This document shows, piece after piece, positions 27,622-40,125 of a DNA stretch of 64,000 bases; position 1 is the first letter of the stretch, and each line of letters starts with the position of its first letter. The stretch comes from Salvelinus alpinus (lineage: Eukaryota; Chordata; Actinopteri; Salmoniformes; Salmonidae): the NCBI RefSeq assembly GCF_045679555.1, contig NC_092090.1, forward strand, positions 33,038,093 to 33,102,092, in the 5' to 3' direction. The notes below the pieces were generated by a model that was not told the DNA's origin, searched no databases, and saw only the letters and a program-made list of their open reading frames with translations. Position numbers and translations under genes: made by a program.

Positions 27622-28150
27622 TATAATTACATTTTTTTAAATCTTAAACTCCCTTGCCAATGACAAGTATACCCATGACATGATGCATTCGCCCCTATGC
27701 TTGAAAATATGGAGTGGTACTCAGTGATGTTGTGCTGGATTTGCCCCAAACATAATGCTTTGTATTCAGGACACAACGTAAATTTCTTTGCCACATTTTT
27801 TGCGGTTTTTCATTAGTCCCTTATTGCAAATTCTCATTTAGGTTAATATTGTGGAGTAACTACAATGTTGGTCCATCCTCAGTTTTCTCCAATCACAGGC
27901 ATTAAACTGTAACTGTTTTAAAGTCACCATTGGCCTCATGGTGATATCTCGGAGCGGTTTCCTTCCTTTCCGTCAACTGATTTAGGAAGGACATCTCTAT
28001 CTTTTATAGTGATTGAGTGTATTGATTCACCATCCAAAGTGTAATTAATAACTTCACCATGCTGAAAGGGATATTCAAGGTCTTATTTGATTATTTTTAC
28101 CCATCCACCAATAGGTGCCCCTTGCGAAGCATTGTAAAATCTCCCTGGTC

Positions 28151-28517
28151 TGTATGCATCAAAGCTGAGACGGAGATACTGAAAAACAGCTTCTATCTCA
28201 AGGCCATCAGACTGTTAAATAGCCATCACTAGCACATTAGAGGCGGTTGCCCTATACATTGACTTGAAATCACTGGCCACTTTAATAATTGGAACTCTTG
28301 TCACTTTAATAATGTTTACATATTTTGCATGTCTCATATGTATATACTGAATTCTGTCCTATTCTACTATATCTTATTCTATGCCCCTCTGACATTGCTC
28401 GTCCAAATATTCTTAATTCCATTCCTTTACTTTAGATTGTGTGTATTGTTAGATATTACTCCACTGTCAGAGCTAGAAACGCAAGGATTTTGCTACACCC
28501 GCAATAACATTTGCTAA
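28151..28517 (+). repeat. LINE 3' fragment inside element A
   Basis: The segment contains AGCTTCTATCTCAAGGCCAT near its start and ATTGTTAGATATTACTCCAC near its end. Both match the 3' region of L2/RSg-like LINEs seen elsewhere in this window. Element A sequence resumes at CTGCTCGACTGAGG. Confidence 0.75.
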
Positions 28518-28845
28518 ACTGCTCGACTGAGGTAGCTTACAGATAATTGTATGTGTGGGGTACAGAGATGAGGTAGTCATTCAAAAATCATGTTAAACAC
28601 TTATTTTATCCAACTTAAGATATTCTTTTACTCTGAACTTATTTAGACTTGCCATAACAAAGGGGTTGAATACTTTGAATTTGAATTGATTTTGTAAACA
28701 TTTCTACAAACATAATTCCTCTTTGTATCATGGGGTATTGTGTGTAGGCCAGTGACACAAAATCTCAATTTAATCCATTTTAAATTCAGGCTGTAACACA
28801 ACAAAATGTGGAAAAAGTCAAGGTGTGAAAACCTTCTGAAAAATC

Positions 28846-29455
28846 GTTTTGGGGGGGGGGGGGGAGAAAGTAGTCAGTCAGACGTCTACAGAGAGTGGCC
28901 CTAAAACACTGCACGCTGACCTATTGATAGAGAAATGCTAGATGCACATTCGGTGCGAGCCTTAAGTCAACTGGTTCCACACCGCAGTCCCACCGCATAA
29001 AGAATAGAGCCAAGAAATGGCGCTGTGTGCACCAATATTAAAAAATGAGGACTGCTAGGATAGCAGGCTGCTAACACACAATTGATTCCTTTCACACACA
29101 CCCATGCCATACTACTTATTTATCATGTTTTGAATTGCTTTGAACTCCTACTCGTTTTTGCAGCCAGCTCACACGTGATACAAGCCAGTATAAGACGTCT
29201 ATCTATGTCTGAGGACGTCAGGAGATTACATGTAAATCGGCCACTGGGGCAGCCGTGAGCGCTGTCACCTTCAAGTACGTTTAGCTAGGTCGTTGTGGAC
29301 TGGGATGGCGGATGCATGTAAGCATCTGCCTCTGAATCTAAAGTTTGCAACTTCGAATCCAGCGATAGAAAGTTGTTTTTGAGATTTTAGTTTTAAGTCT
29401 ATCCCAAACCTTAACCCGTAACCATTTTGAGTTCATGCCTAACCTTAAATCGAAG
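28846..29455. other. Noncoding stretch with a G tract
   Basis: A run of about 14 G begins near 28850. The rest shows nothing recognisable. Confidence 0.5.
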
Positions 29456-30884
29456 TTAACTTCTTATGGCTGCATCCCGCTACCGGGATCGATATGACAA
29501 CAGCCAGTGAAAGTGCAGGGCGCCAAATTCAAACAACAGAAATCTCATAATTAAAATTCCTCAACATACATATGTCTTATATCATTTTAACGGTAATCTT
29601 GTTGTTAATCCCACAAGTGTCCGATTTCAAATATGCTTTTCAGCGAAAGCACTACAAACGATTATGTTAGGTCACCACCAAACCACAATAAGCACAGCCA
29701 TTTTTCCAGCAAAAGATAGCTTTCACAAAAAGCAGAAATAGAGAAAATGAATCACTAACCTTTGATTATCTTCATCAGATGACACTCATAGGACTTCATG
29801 TTACACAATACATGCATGTTTTGTTTGATAAAGTTCATATTTATAACAAAAAATCAGAGTTTACATTGGCGTGTTACATTCACTAGTTCCAAAAACATCA
29901 AGTGATTTTGCATAGCCACATCGTTTCAACAGAAATACTCATCATAAATGTAGATGATAATACAAGTTATACACATGGAATTATAGATATACCTCTCCTT
30001 AATGCAACCGCTGTCAGATTTCAAAAAAACTTTACGGAAAAAGCAACTCATGCAATAATCTGAGACGGAGCTCAGAACAATAGCCAAATTAGCCGCCATG
30101 TTGGGGTCAACAGAAACCAGACAATACATAATAAAAGTTTCCTTACCTTTGATGAACTTCATCAGAATGCAGTCCTAGGAATCCCAGGTCCACAATAAAT
30201 GCTTGATTTGTTCGATAATGTCAGTTATTTATGTCCAATTAGCTACTTTGGTTAGCGGTAAACAATTCCAAAGTCACAAAGCGCATCCACTATAACGTGA
30301 CGAAATGTCCAAAAGTTCCGTTAGTCAGTAGAAACATGTCAAACGATGTACTGAATCAATCTTTAGAATGTTGTTAACATACATTTTGAATAACGTTCCA
30401 ACCGGAGAATTAGATTGACTTCAGAAGAGCGGTGGAACGGAGGTCCTCCTCATGTGAAGGCGCATGTGAAAGCATGGTCAGCTCGTGGCAGCGATTACTC
30501 ATTCCTGTCTCCTTCGGCCCACCTTCACATTAGTCATCAGACAAAGTTCTATTGACTGTTGACATCTAGTGGAAGCCGTAGGAAGTGAAAACTCATCAAT
30601 ATCTCGCTGTAATTTCAATGAGAGCTTGGTTGAAAATCTGCCACCTCAGAAACAATTCAAACAGGAATTGGAACTTCTCAGGTTTTTACCTGCCATATGA
30701 GTTCTGTTATACTCAGACATAATTCAAACAGTTTTAGAAACTTCAGAGTGTTTTCTATCCAATACGAATAATAATATGCATATATTAGCAACTAGAACTG
30801 AGGAGCAGGTAGTTTACTATGGGCACATCTGTGCACCTTTAATCCAAGCTACTCAATACTGCCCCTGCAGCCATAAGAAGTTAA
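29456..30884. mobile_element. TTAA-flanked piggyBac-like element, copy 3, complete
   Basis: TTAA lies at 29456-29459 and 30881-30884. The terminal inverted repeats are a perfect 15 bp: CTTCTTATGGCTGCA at 29460-29474 and its reverse complement at 30866-30880. Interior blocks match copies 1, 2 and 6. It has no coding capacity. Confidence 0.88.
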
Positions 30885-31175
30885 TGCCTAAACTTAACCT
30901 TACACTTTGAAATTTGACATTTGCAACAACTTCTAAATTTGACGTTTGAGAAACATGGCTGAACGTCTAATTCTGAAGTGAAACTGTAAGAGCTAGTTGT
31001 GTGTTTGGTCTAGTGAATCATTCACGGTATTAACACAACTGATCTAAATAACTGAAACCTGAATTGCCATTTAGTCTCATTATTGTTTTCAGTTTATGTT
31101 TGGGTTTATACTGCTCCTGCTGTTTTGTAATATTCTTCCCTGGTACCCAACACTCCAGCTATTTGGGTAACTTGG

Positions 31176-32180
31176 TTAAAACCTCTTGGCGCACGGATCC
31201 CTTTTACGGGATCATTTTCGTAAACAACCGCTGAATTGCAGAGCGCCAAATTCAAAAATATACCAAAACACAGCTTAGCTTGTTGTTAATCCACCTATCG
31301 TGTCAGATTTTGAAAATATGCTTTACAGCGAAAGCAATCCAAGCGTTTGAGTTTATCGATCACTAGACAAAACAGTAAGAACACCTAGCAGCCATGTAGA
31401 TTGGTCACGAAAGCCAGAAAAGCAATAAAATTAAGCACTTACCTTTTGATGATCTTTGGATGTTTGCACTCACGAGACTCCCAGTTACACAAATGTTATT
31501 TTTGTTCGATAAAGATTATTTTTATAACCAAAAACGTCCATTTGGTTTGCGCGTTATGTTCAGAAAACCACAGGCTCGTTCCGGTCGTGAAGGGCAGACG
31601 AAAATTCCAAAAAGTATCTGTAATGTTCGTAGAAACATGTCAAACGTTTTTTATAATCAATCCTCAGGTTGTTTTTAACATACATAATCGATAATATTTC
31701 AACCGGACGGTAAACTATTCAATACTACAGAGAAAGAAAATGTTGCGCTACATCTCTCGCGAACTAATCAAGGAACTAATCAAAGGACACCTGACGCGTT
31801 TTGATAAATCTCACTCATTTTTCTAAATAAAAGCTTGAAACTATGTCTAAAGCCTGTTCCACAGCCCGAGGAAGCCATTGGAAAAAAGCCATTGAATCTG
31901 GTTGATACCCCTTTAAATGGAGATTAGGCAAGCAATGAAACAGTGATTTTTCCAAATGAAAGGCACTTCCGGGTTGGATTTCCTCAGGTTTTCGTCTGCA
32001 AAATCAGTTCTGTTATACTCAGACATCATTCAAACAGTTTTAGAAACTTCAGAGTGTTTTATATCCAATAGTAATAATAATATGCATATATTAGCATCTT
32101 AGACAGAGTAGGAGGCAGTTCACTCTGGGCACGCTATTCATCCAAAGTGAAAATGCTGCCCTCTATCCCTAAAAAGTTAA
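31176..32180. mobile_element. TTAA-flanked piggyBac-like element, copy 4, shortened
   Basis: TTAA occurs at 31176-31179 and 32177-32180. The left end reads ACCTCTTGGCGCACGGATCC and the right end CTCTATCCCTAAAAAG. At 1005 bp it is about 420 bp shorter than the full copies but shares their start and end blocks. Confidence 0.78.
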
Positions 32181-35100
32181 CATATTGTTTCAAGAATAAT
32201 TCACAACAGTAGGTCTATTCCTGTATTCTATTTAGTAATACTTGTGTTTTGGGACAGATTTAAAAAAATGCACTCTACAAACAAGTGTTGAATAACAACG
32301 CCACCCTGAGCAGCTTGGTGCCCCGCCCACAAAAAAATGGAGCTAGGGGAAATGCTGTCTGTGTGCATGCTGCTCTGTAGGTGAGCAGTGCAGACTCTCC
32401 CTGTCCCCCTGTGTGCGTGTCTGCTCTGTGATGCTTGTTCAGTGTTCAGACATAAAGGTCGGAGCTAGTGGCCCAGTCCCATGCTGCTGTCAGCTCCGTC
32501 AGATGTGTTCTCTGATAGGGCAGCCAGAGAGGACTGGAGAGGTGCTCTGTATCCCAGGGACACAGGGAAAGAAGGGAAGGGGGTGGGTCTGCCTCATCGT
32601 CCAGATTTCCCAGATAAACGGAGCTGGCCAGATTGTGAAAATGGTGGCGCTTCCTCTAGTCCAATGCCCTGGGGAGCAGAATAGAGTGGGGGGGGGGGGG
32701 GCAACAGAAAAGAGGCACGATAAAGGATGGATGTGCATGCCCTCAGGCGACCATTAGACCACCCGTCTCCTCCGTAATCCCACAATGCACTGGTGCCCCA
32801 CATAAGCCTGCATGTTCGCGCAAGCCACGGGCCAGGCCGCAGACACACAGTGGCAGCCCGGGCTGAAACAACACAGTCCAGCCTGTTGTTTTTCGAGCTC
32901 CACTCACTTTACCCTCCCCCCAGCCATATTACTAAAGCTCAAATGGGGCTGACCTCTCCTCTCAGTAGCTCGGCTCTCTTTTCCATATTTTCCAGTCTTT
33001 GCTTTGAGCTTTGGGCTTCAGAATAGCATGTGTATACACTCTTGTGTCCAGTATTCCCCCCCTCTCCTGCAGACACAGCCAGTGTTTTCAGCCATATCAC
33101 CATTGCAACATAGACTAATCACCGGAAATATACACTTTAAATAGCTACGGCTCTATGGCATGTGGAATTGTTTTGTGTTTGAGATCGAGGGTCTGAGTTT
33201 TAACGTTGTGTGTGTTCCTTCTGTCTTATTTCCATGCAGTTATCTGGACACAGTGTGGTATGGTTGTAACAGAGCAGCTCTGGCAACCATTGTCTGTTGT
33301 TGATGCTAGGTCCTAGGATTGGCCATGACTGCTCTCCCAACTCCAAAACCCTGGACGTTGGGCTTCAAAGCTGGACTCATGAGTCTATGGAGACCGTAGT
33401 TGAAATCAACACTGGCCAGGTTCTCAAACTTGTCAGAGGTATGACTTGCCTTCTCATGCACATATGTGCACACCACTCCTCATGAACAAAGTCCAGTACT
33501 TGACATTCCCTTGTTGATGTTGAAATACTCCATATCTAGTAGGGATTGGTTTTAGAAGACGGTCTTAGTATTTTCACTTCAAATAGCCAAACATGCAAAA
33601 GAACACATTTGTCCTGAGGGAGGGGGAAGCTTGACCTCTGACCTTTTGTATGTTTATGTCAACTCCTATATGTCCTGCTTTACTTGTATTTCTTCTCATC
33701 AACTTGGCCATATCATAAAACCTTACCCCTGTAGGAGCAGAACAGGGATGTTAGCAAGAATGAGAGAACTAGCTAGTACTTGTAGGCCTATGTCCTGTAG
33801 CATGTTTGGATGTGAAGCTACAGGCTAGTTGTGTGCTGACTGTGCTCTCTAAGCCTGGTCTTTCTGGTAGGCTCACCTAAAAGCCATGCTGATTAGTATC
33901 TCTGGATTTTTGTGACGCTTTTGTGCCAGGTTTTGTGCCTCAATCGGCAGTTTTTACTGGTTGCCTGCCTTCTCAATCTCCCATTGTGCTGAGTCAAACC
34001 TAATTAGCCAGGATAGATGCAGCCATTACAAATGAGCACGTCAATGCCTCAGTGTGGCTCAACACAAGTTGTGTAAACACGGCTGGTTTTGGGGAACTCA
34101 TTCACCAGAGAACCCTGCTAAACATGTCTATTACCACACAGAAATAAATTGGAGTAGTAACCTGGAGACGTTGCGCCTGGATGGCCACTGTAGGCCAAAC
34201 ACACACACTCTTTTTGGTGGGAGACCCTGAAGGGGCACTGAGCTGCAGCACAGAACCAAACCAAAAGGGAAAGAAAATGAATCTAACTTCAGCATCTCCC
34301 TTCTTCTCTCTGCAGACAGGCCTCACTCAAGCCTCACTGCCCCTGCAAAGAGGCTCTTAAAATGGGCCAGAAATAGCCCAGGCTCCCCACATGCCCTGCA
34401 AACCTTCAGTTAAGTCTAAGTAACTAGGATTTCTGGGTTTGACTGTGAATGGCCAAACCTATGGTGGCGTCTCAGTGCTCCCAGCAGTCTGTCCCCCCAT
34501 GTGGTAGAGATTAAAGGTCCAGTTTGGTCCTGTTAGACTTTACTACTTCCCCAGTCATAAATGTACAATTCCTGAACACATTGGACTGACTGGCAGCTCC
34601 CTGCACTGCCTCTGTGTGTGAACGGGGGACTTCTAGTCCAGCTCAACGTCAGCAAGTAGTAAATTACCTCATGGGTGTGTATTTAAAAATAAAATAAAAA
34701 CAGTAGTCTGTCTCTGCCGTCTTCACATGAGCCGAGGCGCCAAACATATGTCACATCCTGCCCAGCTGCTTCTGCCAGACGGGACTATGGATATTTGCAC
34801 AAGAGCATTTGTGTACTTCTGCCTCGCTATAGCCAGGGCAAACGCACTTACAGGAAGCCTCAAATACTGACACAGGATGAACTTGTTTTGGCGTTCTTAA
34901 AATACCTGGTCTTCCCTGCCCCCTGCATACAGACAGAGCTGTCTCTTTTCGTTGAGTCTTGTACCTGCCCCGAGGGCATGAGGGGGCCACCACATTACCA
35001 CAAGGTAGGAGCCATGTGTTTTTGGCTGAGTCATCCTGCTTGAGATGTTTGAGAAGTGCAGGCTTGGGCGCCTTGCTATGACTGGTAGCTTAAACAGTCT

Positions 35101-36159
35101 CAACTATGTTGGCATGAAGTCTGCAGAGCCTGGCCCATGCCCTGTGGTGAAACTGAACTCCTGTCTTTGGTAATCCCTCCCAGTGTATGAATAATTGTGG
35201 AAGCATCCTCTTTCAAGAGGAAAATAACCAGCTCCCCGAGAGCTGCGGCAAAGCACTGGAGCTTGGCTTCTCAGGCTCTGTTTCCCTTTTAAGGTCAACA
35301 AAGTGTGCACCCTACGAGTGGAGGAAAACCCCTGGCCAGCCCTAGAGGGAGAGAGATCCTCCATAGACAGATAATAGACTGTTAATGTGCAGTGTGTTTG
35401 CTAGTAGTAGGGGCTCTTATCAGTGACTTAAAGGAAACATGTCTCGCTCATTTGTTCATAAGGGCACAAAGGGAAATCAGTGAGTTTGGCGTTTATCGCA
35501 GAGTTAAAAAAAAAAATTCAATCAGGATTTAAAGCTCCATACGGATTCTAAATACGACATTTCACTCAGTGTCAAGTTGAATTTAACCCTGGCATGATAT
35601 CCTCAGATGTCCATAGTCTACCCAACCAAGAGCTTACCCTGGGTCGGTCTGACAGAGACTGATCTGTGTTATCCATGAGTGATGTCTTGTGTGTTTTAGC
35701 ATGACCCGGCTTAAAGGGAGTGTACTTTGTCACTGTGTGGTCAGGGGATTTTCTTAGTAAGATTACAAGCCTGTATTCAAGCCCCATTACGAGGGAGTGC
35801 TCTACTCTCCATTCTGGATTAGTCCAATCCCTGGATTCCTGCTGGGAGAACCAACAGGGTTCTGATTTTACCAGCCACATCACACCCCCCCCCCCCCCAA
35901 TCCATCCCAGTGAGGCCTGGCCCCTTTAATCTGGCCTGCCTGCCTTTTTTGCCCTGGCACCTCCAGCCCTTGGCCTGGCCTGGGCTCTAGTGTCATCCAC
36001 GTCAGTCACTTCAGTTGGTATGTTAACTTGAGATTCTTGCTGTCCCATTTCTAGCTGCTAAGATTGACAGACATTAAAATGATTGCAGATGTAACATATT
36101 TTCTTAATCTATGACTATTGAAACAGTAAAAAGACGTGACCTACAGAAATTGCTATGCA
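32181..36159. other. Long noncoding intron-like stretch
   Basis: G or C runs occur near 32689-32701 and 35885-35898. Many open frames are present but none has a domain, signal or splice support. No element ends were recognised. Confidence 0.5.
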
Positions 36160-36361
36160 TGCATACAAGGAACTGATATTTTTCATTCAGAGTAATGAAC
36201 GCATGCAACAAAATGCTTCTATCTTAGTCAAAAGGCTATATAGCCTATTATTGAACATGCAATTGTTGTAATGAAGCTGTTAATAAAACATCATTTTCAA
36301 ACATTTGCCAAAATGCCATTCGTGGGAAACACTGTTGTAAACAGAGCACCTAATGCCAGCG
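36160..36361. other. 5' flank of the provirus, ending in one minisatellite unit
   Basis: AT-rich sequence leads into a single copy of the 42-bp unit found downstream of the provirus (about 36324-36360, including ACAGAGCACCTAATGCCAGC). The last five bases, CAGCG at 36357-36361, are the target-site duplication. Confidence 0.8.
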
Positions 36362-36920
36362 TGATAGAAGAATTTGTATGTTTAAGATAATGACTAAAGT
36401 ATTCCACCCTGAAACCATATAATTGTATGAAATGTGTTCGAGTCAAAATCCAATAATGTGTGTGACTAGACTTTTTAAGACTAGGCCATTGTGTTACTAT
36501 TTTGCAATATGAGCAGGGTATAGTTGAGACATTCAAGGACAACTGAACTGTCGACTTGTGATAACGGTGAAACTAATAACTGGAATGAGGCCTCCCCACG
36601 CTAGGGAGGAGAACTGTTAGAAACGGCTTGCAGAAGATGATGAAACATGTTATATTGTTTATCACACTTCTGCATGTGAACAGTGGAAAAATATAGACCA
36701 CGTAAAGAAGTGGAATTTCTACTGATGCGAGTTCTTTTGTGTGTGTGTGCTATAAAAAGATTGTTCTCATTTTGAAGACAGAGCGCTCTCTGAATAAAGT
36801 ATTGATCTAATGCAGGCTGAGACTGTCTATTTCTTTGAACTGGGGATTTACAACCTTCAGGAATTAGACAGAGATATAAAAGAGTTCAGTTAGAACATTG
36901 GGATAGGAATTCTCGTGACA
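36362..36920 (+). repeat. 5' LTR
   Basis: It begins TGATAGAAGAATTTGTATG and ends TTCTCGTGACA. A TATA box (TATAAAAAGA, 36751-36760) and a polyadenylation signal (AATAAA, 36793-36798) mark the U3/R region. Compared with the 3' LTR it has point changes, small indels and a 24-bp inverted segment at 36651-36674. Confidence 0.93.
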
Positions 36921-36923
36921 ACT

Positions 36924-36940
36924 TGGTCCTTCGAGCCGGA
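36924..36940 (+). other. Primer-binding site, tRNA-Tyr type
   Basis: TGGTCCTTCGAGCCGGA, three bases after the LTR, is complementary to CCA plus the acceptor stem and the start of the T-arm of eukaryotic tRNA-Tyr (ending TCCGGCTCGAAGGA-CCA). Confidence 0.8.
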
Positions 36941-37139
36941 TCTCAATACCTGTTTCTGTCGTCCCAGGGGACACCGAAACTGTGCACGGGCGGATCAGGA
37001 ATCCGTAAGACAAAGACCTGACCTCTGAAATTGAGGGTCCATTTCAGGCCGGTGGCGAACTGGTACACGACAGGAACGGTGATGAGATCCAACCTACATT
37101 GAATTCTCAGCTGCAGGAATAAGGTCAGTAGTCTATATT

Positions 37140-40030
37140 AATGGATTTTAGGGGTAGGATCTGAACTTGCATTAAACGTATACATTGTTAAAAAAATCTG
37201 TAGGTAAGGTGATAATCACTAGTCAAACAGGATTCTTATTCGGTATACCGTTTTCAAGAATTTATATAGAGAAAGCTCAACGTTAACTATCTAGATAAAT
37301 ATAAAATGGGGGGAGGCTGAATATAGAATAAAACAGGAGGAATTGGGTCCGCGATGACTCAAGGTAGTTTATTTTGGTAATGGCCTCAACTATCTGATAT
37401 TGAGACAGTCTGGGACCGTCAATAGAATATCAGCTGGGGAATAGTTGCGTACGTGTGAGAGATATATTAACAAGTCAAAAGCCCAAGAAACGATAAAATC
37501 GATTAAGGTCATTGAACTCGTATATGTGAGACCTAATAATCTATCAAGTCATACCAGTAATTATTCCTCGTTCCAAGGGACAAAGGAGAGGGTTTAAATC
37601 CTCAAAGGAGAACCCGGAATTAACCGGGGATGAGAGGTATATGGAATCCAATGATACGAGGAACATCTATGGTCTTAAGTGGAGAAAGAAGTATGGGTTT
37701 GAAGGACTTCTAGATGTAGACCAACTCAAATCTATGATTAAATAGAAGTGCATGTAAACTGTGGAGATAATGTAAGGGAAACAGCAGGTTTGGGGAAGAA
37801 TTGGACTTACAAAAAGGTGGACCGGATTAAATTCCTATAAGCGTTCAAGGTCATAGTAAACTGTAAGGAAGATTTAATTACCCTTAAAAAGGAATGACCT
37901 AAGTGGAGGAAGAAGTATGGTTTTGAAGGACGCCTAGATGTAGATAAACTATGATAAAGCAGATACATAAGACTTGTGTAGATAATCAAGGGAAACAGCA
38001 GGTCAAGGATTAGATACAGCCATGGTGTGGATGTCCGAAACCCGGAAAAGAAGGCAAGTATAAAGAAAGAAGAAGAAAGTGATAAAGATAGACAGAGACA
38101 ACGAGAGCAAGAGCAGAGAGAAAGAGAGAGAGACAGAGAAATGGAGATGAGACAGAAAAAGGTTAGACTTCCCCCATTCCCCTGAGCACAGAAAGTCTAG
38201 CAGTGGAAGGAATAGTCCATCCAAAAACTGGAGTAGAAGGGTTCAGGAGGGATATGGGAGGACTGACTGAAAGTTTCAAGCTAGACACAGGGATACCGGA
38301 GATGTTATGGTTAAAAGGAGTGGCAGATGTGGGATTTATTAAAGGAGTTTTACCTGTAACTGTTACGCCTAAATTATTCTATTGACCTTATTGAAGGCAG
38401 TATTTATTGAAACCAAAAGTAATAGCAGGTATTGTACCTATGTGTAACTAAATAATGGATAATGATGTTATTACTGGAGGAGAAGATGTTTTTTGAAACT
38501 TGTCCATGTTTTTAGTCCGAAAGGCTCCACACTTAATGTGATGGAGAATGGTGCTGTACTTATAAGGAGTAAATAGAAGTATTATTTTTAAGAGTTTCTT
38601 GCATCCCTGGTTCTAGTAGTCTCCTAAATTTGGTCTAATTAGATAGTAGATATTTCTCTGATTGATTTGGTAAATTAGTTCTCTGTGATTGATTTGGTAA
38701 ATTAGTTTTTCTTAAATTTGAGTTCACCCAGATAGGGGTGGTTTGGATTTATAATTTTGGGGCGAAGGTGGGTTTGAAAGTCCCACTATTTTTGCTTAAG
38801 TAATGTTTAGAAACCTGTTTAGTAAGTTTTATTCTCCCTTAGGTAGTTAGCTGTTGTTGTATGTAGATATTTTTGTGAGAAATTTAACACAAGGCTGTAA
38901 AATTTACATTATAGTATTATTATATTTTTATTGTTGAATAAGGTTATAAAGTTAGCAAGAATAAGTTTTAATTATGGTAGACCTATGTTAAGTATTTAGG
39001 ACATATTTTAAGCCGGCAGAGAAATAGATAGATAGAAAAACATTGATTTTATAAGCGTTAAAATTAATTAAGAAAATAAAATATGTTGCAGTTCTTAGGT
39101 ATTGCAAATTACTGTAGATAATGGATCCCACACTATGCAACATATATTAAATTATTTATGGTACTGATTTATGATTAACCCATGTTATTGTTAGATAAAA
39201 TACAGTGCACTCCCGAAGGAGAGATTTCATTTGTACAGATAAAGCATATGCTATGTTTAGCATTTGTTTTATTTAATTATTAGAAGATTTTTTATTTAAA
39301 TAGTATACCCAAAAGACAGGGATAAAAGGGTTCAGGACGGTATTGAGACAAACTGAATCCGCTATGTAATAATCTTAGGGATTACGACTATAGATAGGCA
39401 GATTTTCTTTAAATCTATGACTGTAAGCAGGGAGACAGTGAGACAGTCAGTCAGTATTTGGTAAGATTGAGGGAGGTATTTAATGCAAATATTGGATTAG
39501 TAGATCCCGGACCGGAAGGAGATGGGCAATATTATTAACAGTTGAAGATAGCATATTTGAGTGGTATGAGACCTGAAACTTGTCAGGCAATAAAAAAAGA
39601 TTCTGATAGGATGGGGAACTGCCACTTTGGCGACGTGAAGAGGTATACAATTCACAATGAACACCATGGGAAAGAGGAGAAGAATAAGAAAGAACAGAGT
39701 ATCTAACAGTAACTCTTGGGGAAATAGTAGACCAACATAAAGGAGGCTTTAAGGGGACAGGACCTAACAGAGAAGGGGAAAAAATGAACAGGATCAGATG
39801 ATAGAAAGTGTTTTAATTGTGACAAAACAGGACATCTGGCCCGAGAGTGTAGAGCTCCTCCAAAGGATGAGAGACAAAGACAGTACCGAGACAGACAGAA
39901 CAAGAATAGGAGGAGACAGGAAGACTCTGAAGAAGAGGAGGAAGCATGACTAGATTGGGAAGAGGAGGATAGTGAGAGTGAGGAGTCATTAGATCTAGAC
40001 TGTGAGGTATTCGAATTTGCCAACATAGAT
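37140..40030 (+). pseudogene. Retroviral gag remnant
   Basis: Gag is the structural polyprotein of the virion core. No intact frame remains. A charged E/R/Q-rich segment lies at about 38075-38165. Capsid-like pieces occur around 39420-39590 in shifting frames. A single CCHC zinc knuckle (C-x2-C-x4-H-x4-C) is readable at 39809-39850, followed by a basic and then an acidic tail. One knuckle followed by a charged tail fits a gamma/epsilon-type retrovirus better than a lentivirus, but class is not proven. The start is uncertain. Confidence 0.75.
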
Positions 40031-40125
40031 TGAGCATTACAACAGGAACAGAAACCATACACAGCAGCACAGATACATCTTAAAGAAGACAGAACATTTG
40101 AAAGATAATTTTTACAAGATAGCCA

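Larger units (their letters stand above)
24354..28845. mobile_element. Tc1-like element A, split by three later insertions
   Basis: The left end (CAGCGCCTGAAGGTATTCAT) and the right end (AAATGTGGAAAAAGTCAAGG and on to about 28845) belong to one Tc1-like element. Its body resumes between and after three insertions: element B (24568 to about 26015), element C (26059-27621) and a LINE tail (about 28151-28517). Sequence on either side of each insertion is continuous with the same family. No transposase of its own is readable. Confidence 0.8.

Noticed and set aside
33297..33485. Possible small coding exon around 33.3 kb
   Set aside because: It is a plausible open frame, but splice sites are poor and no motif or homologue is recognised.
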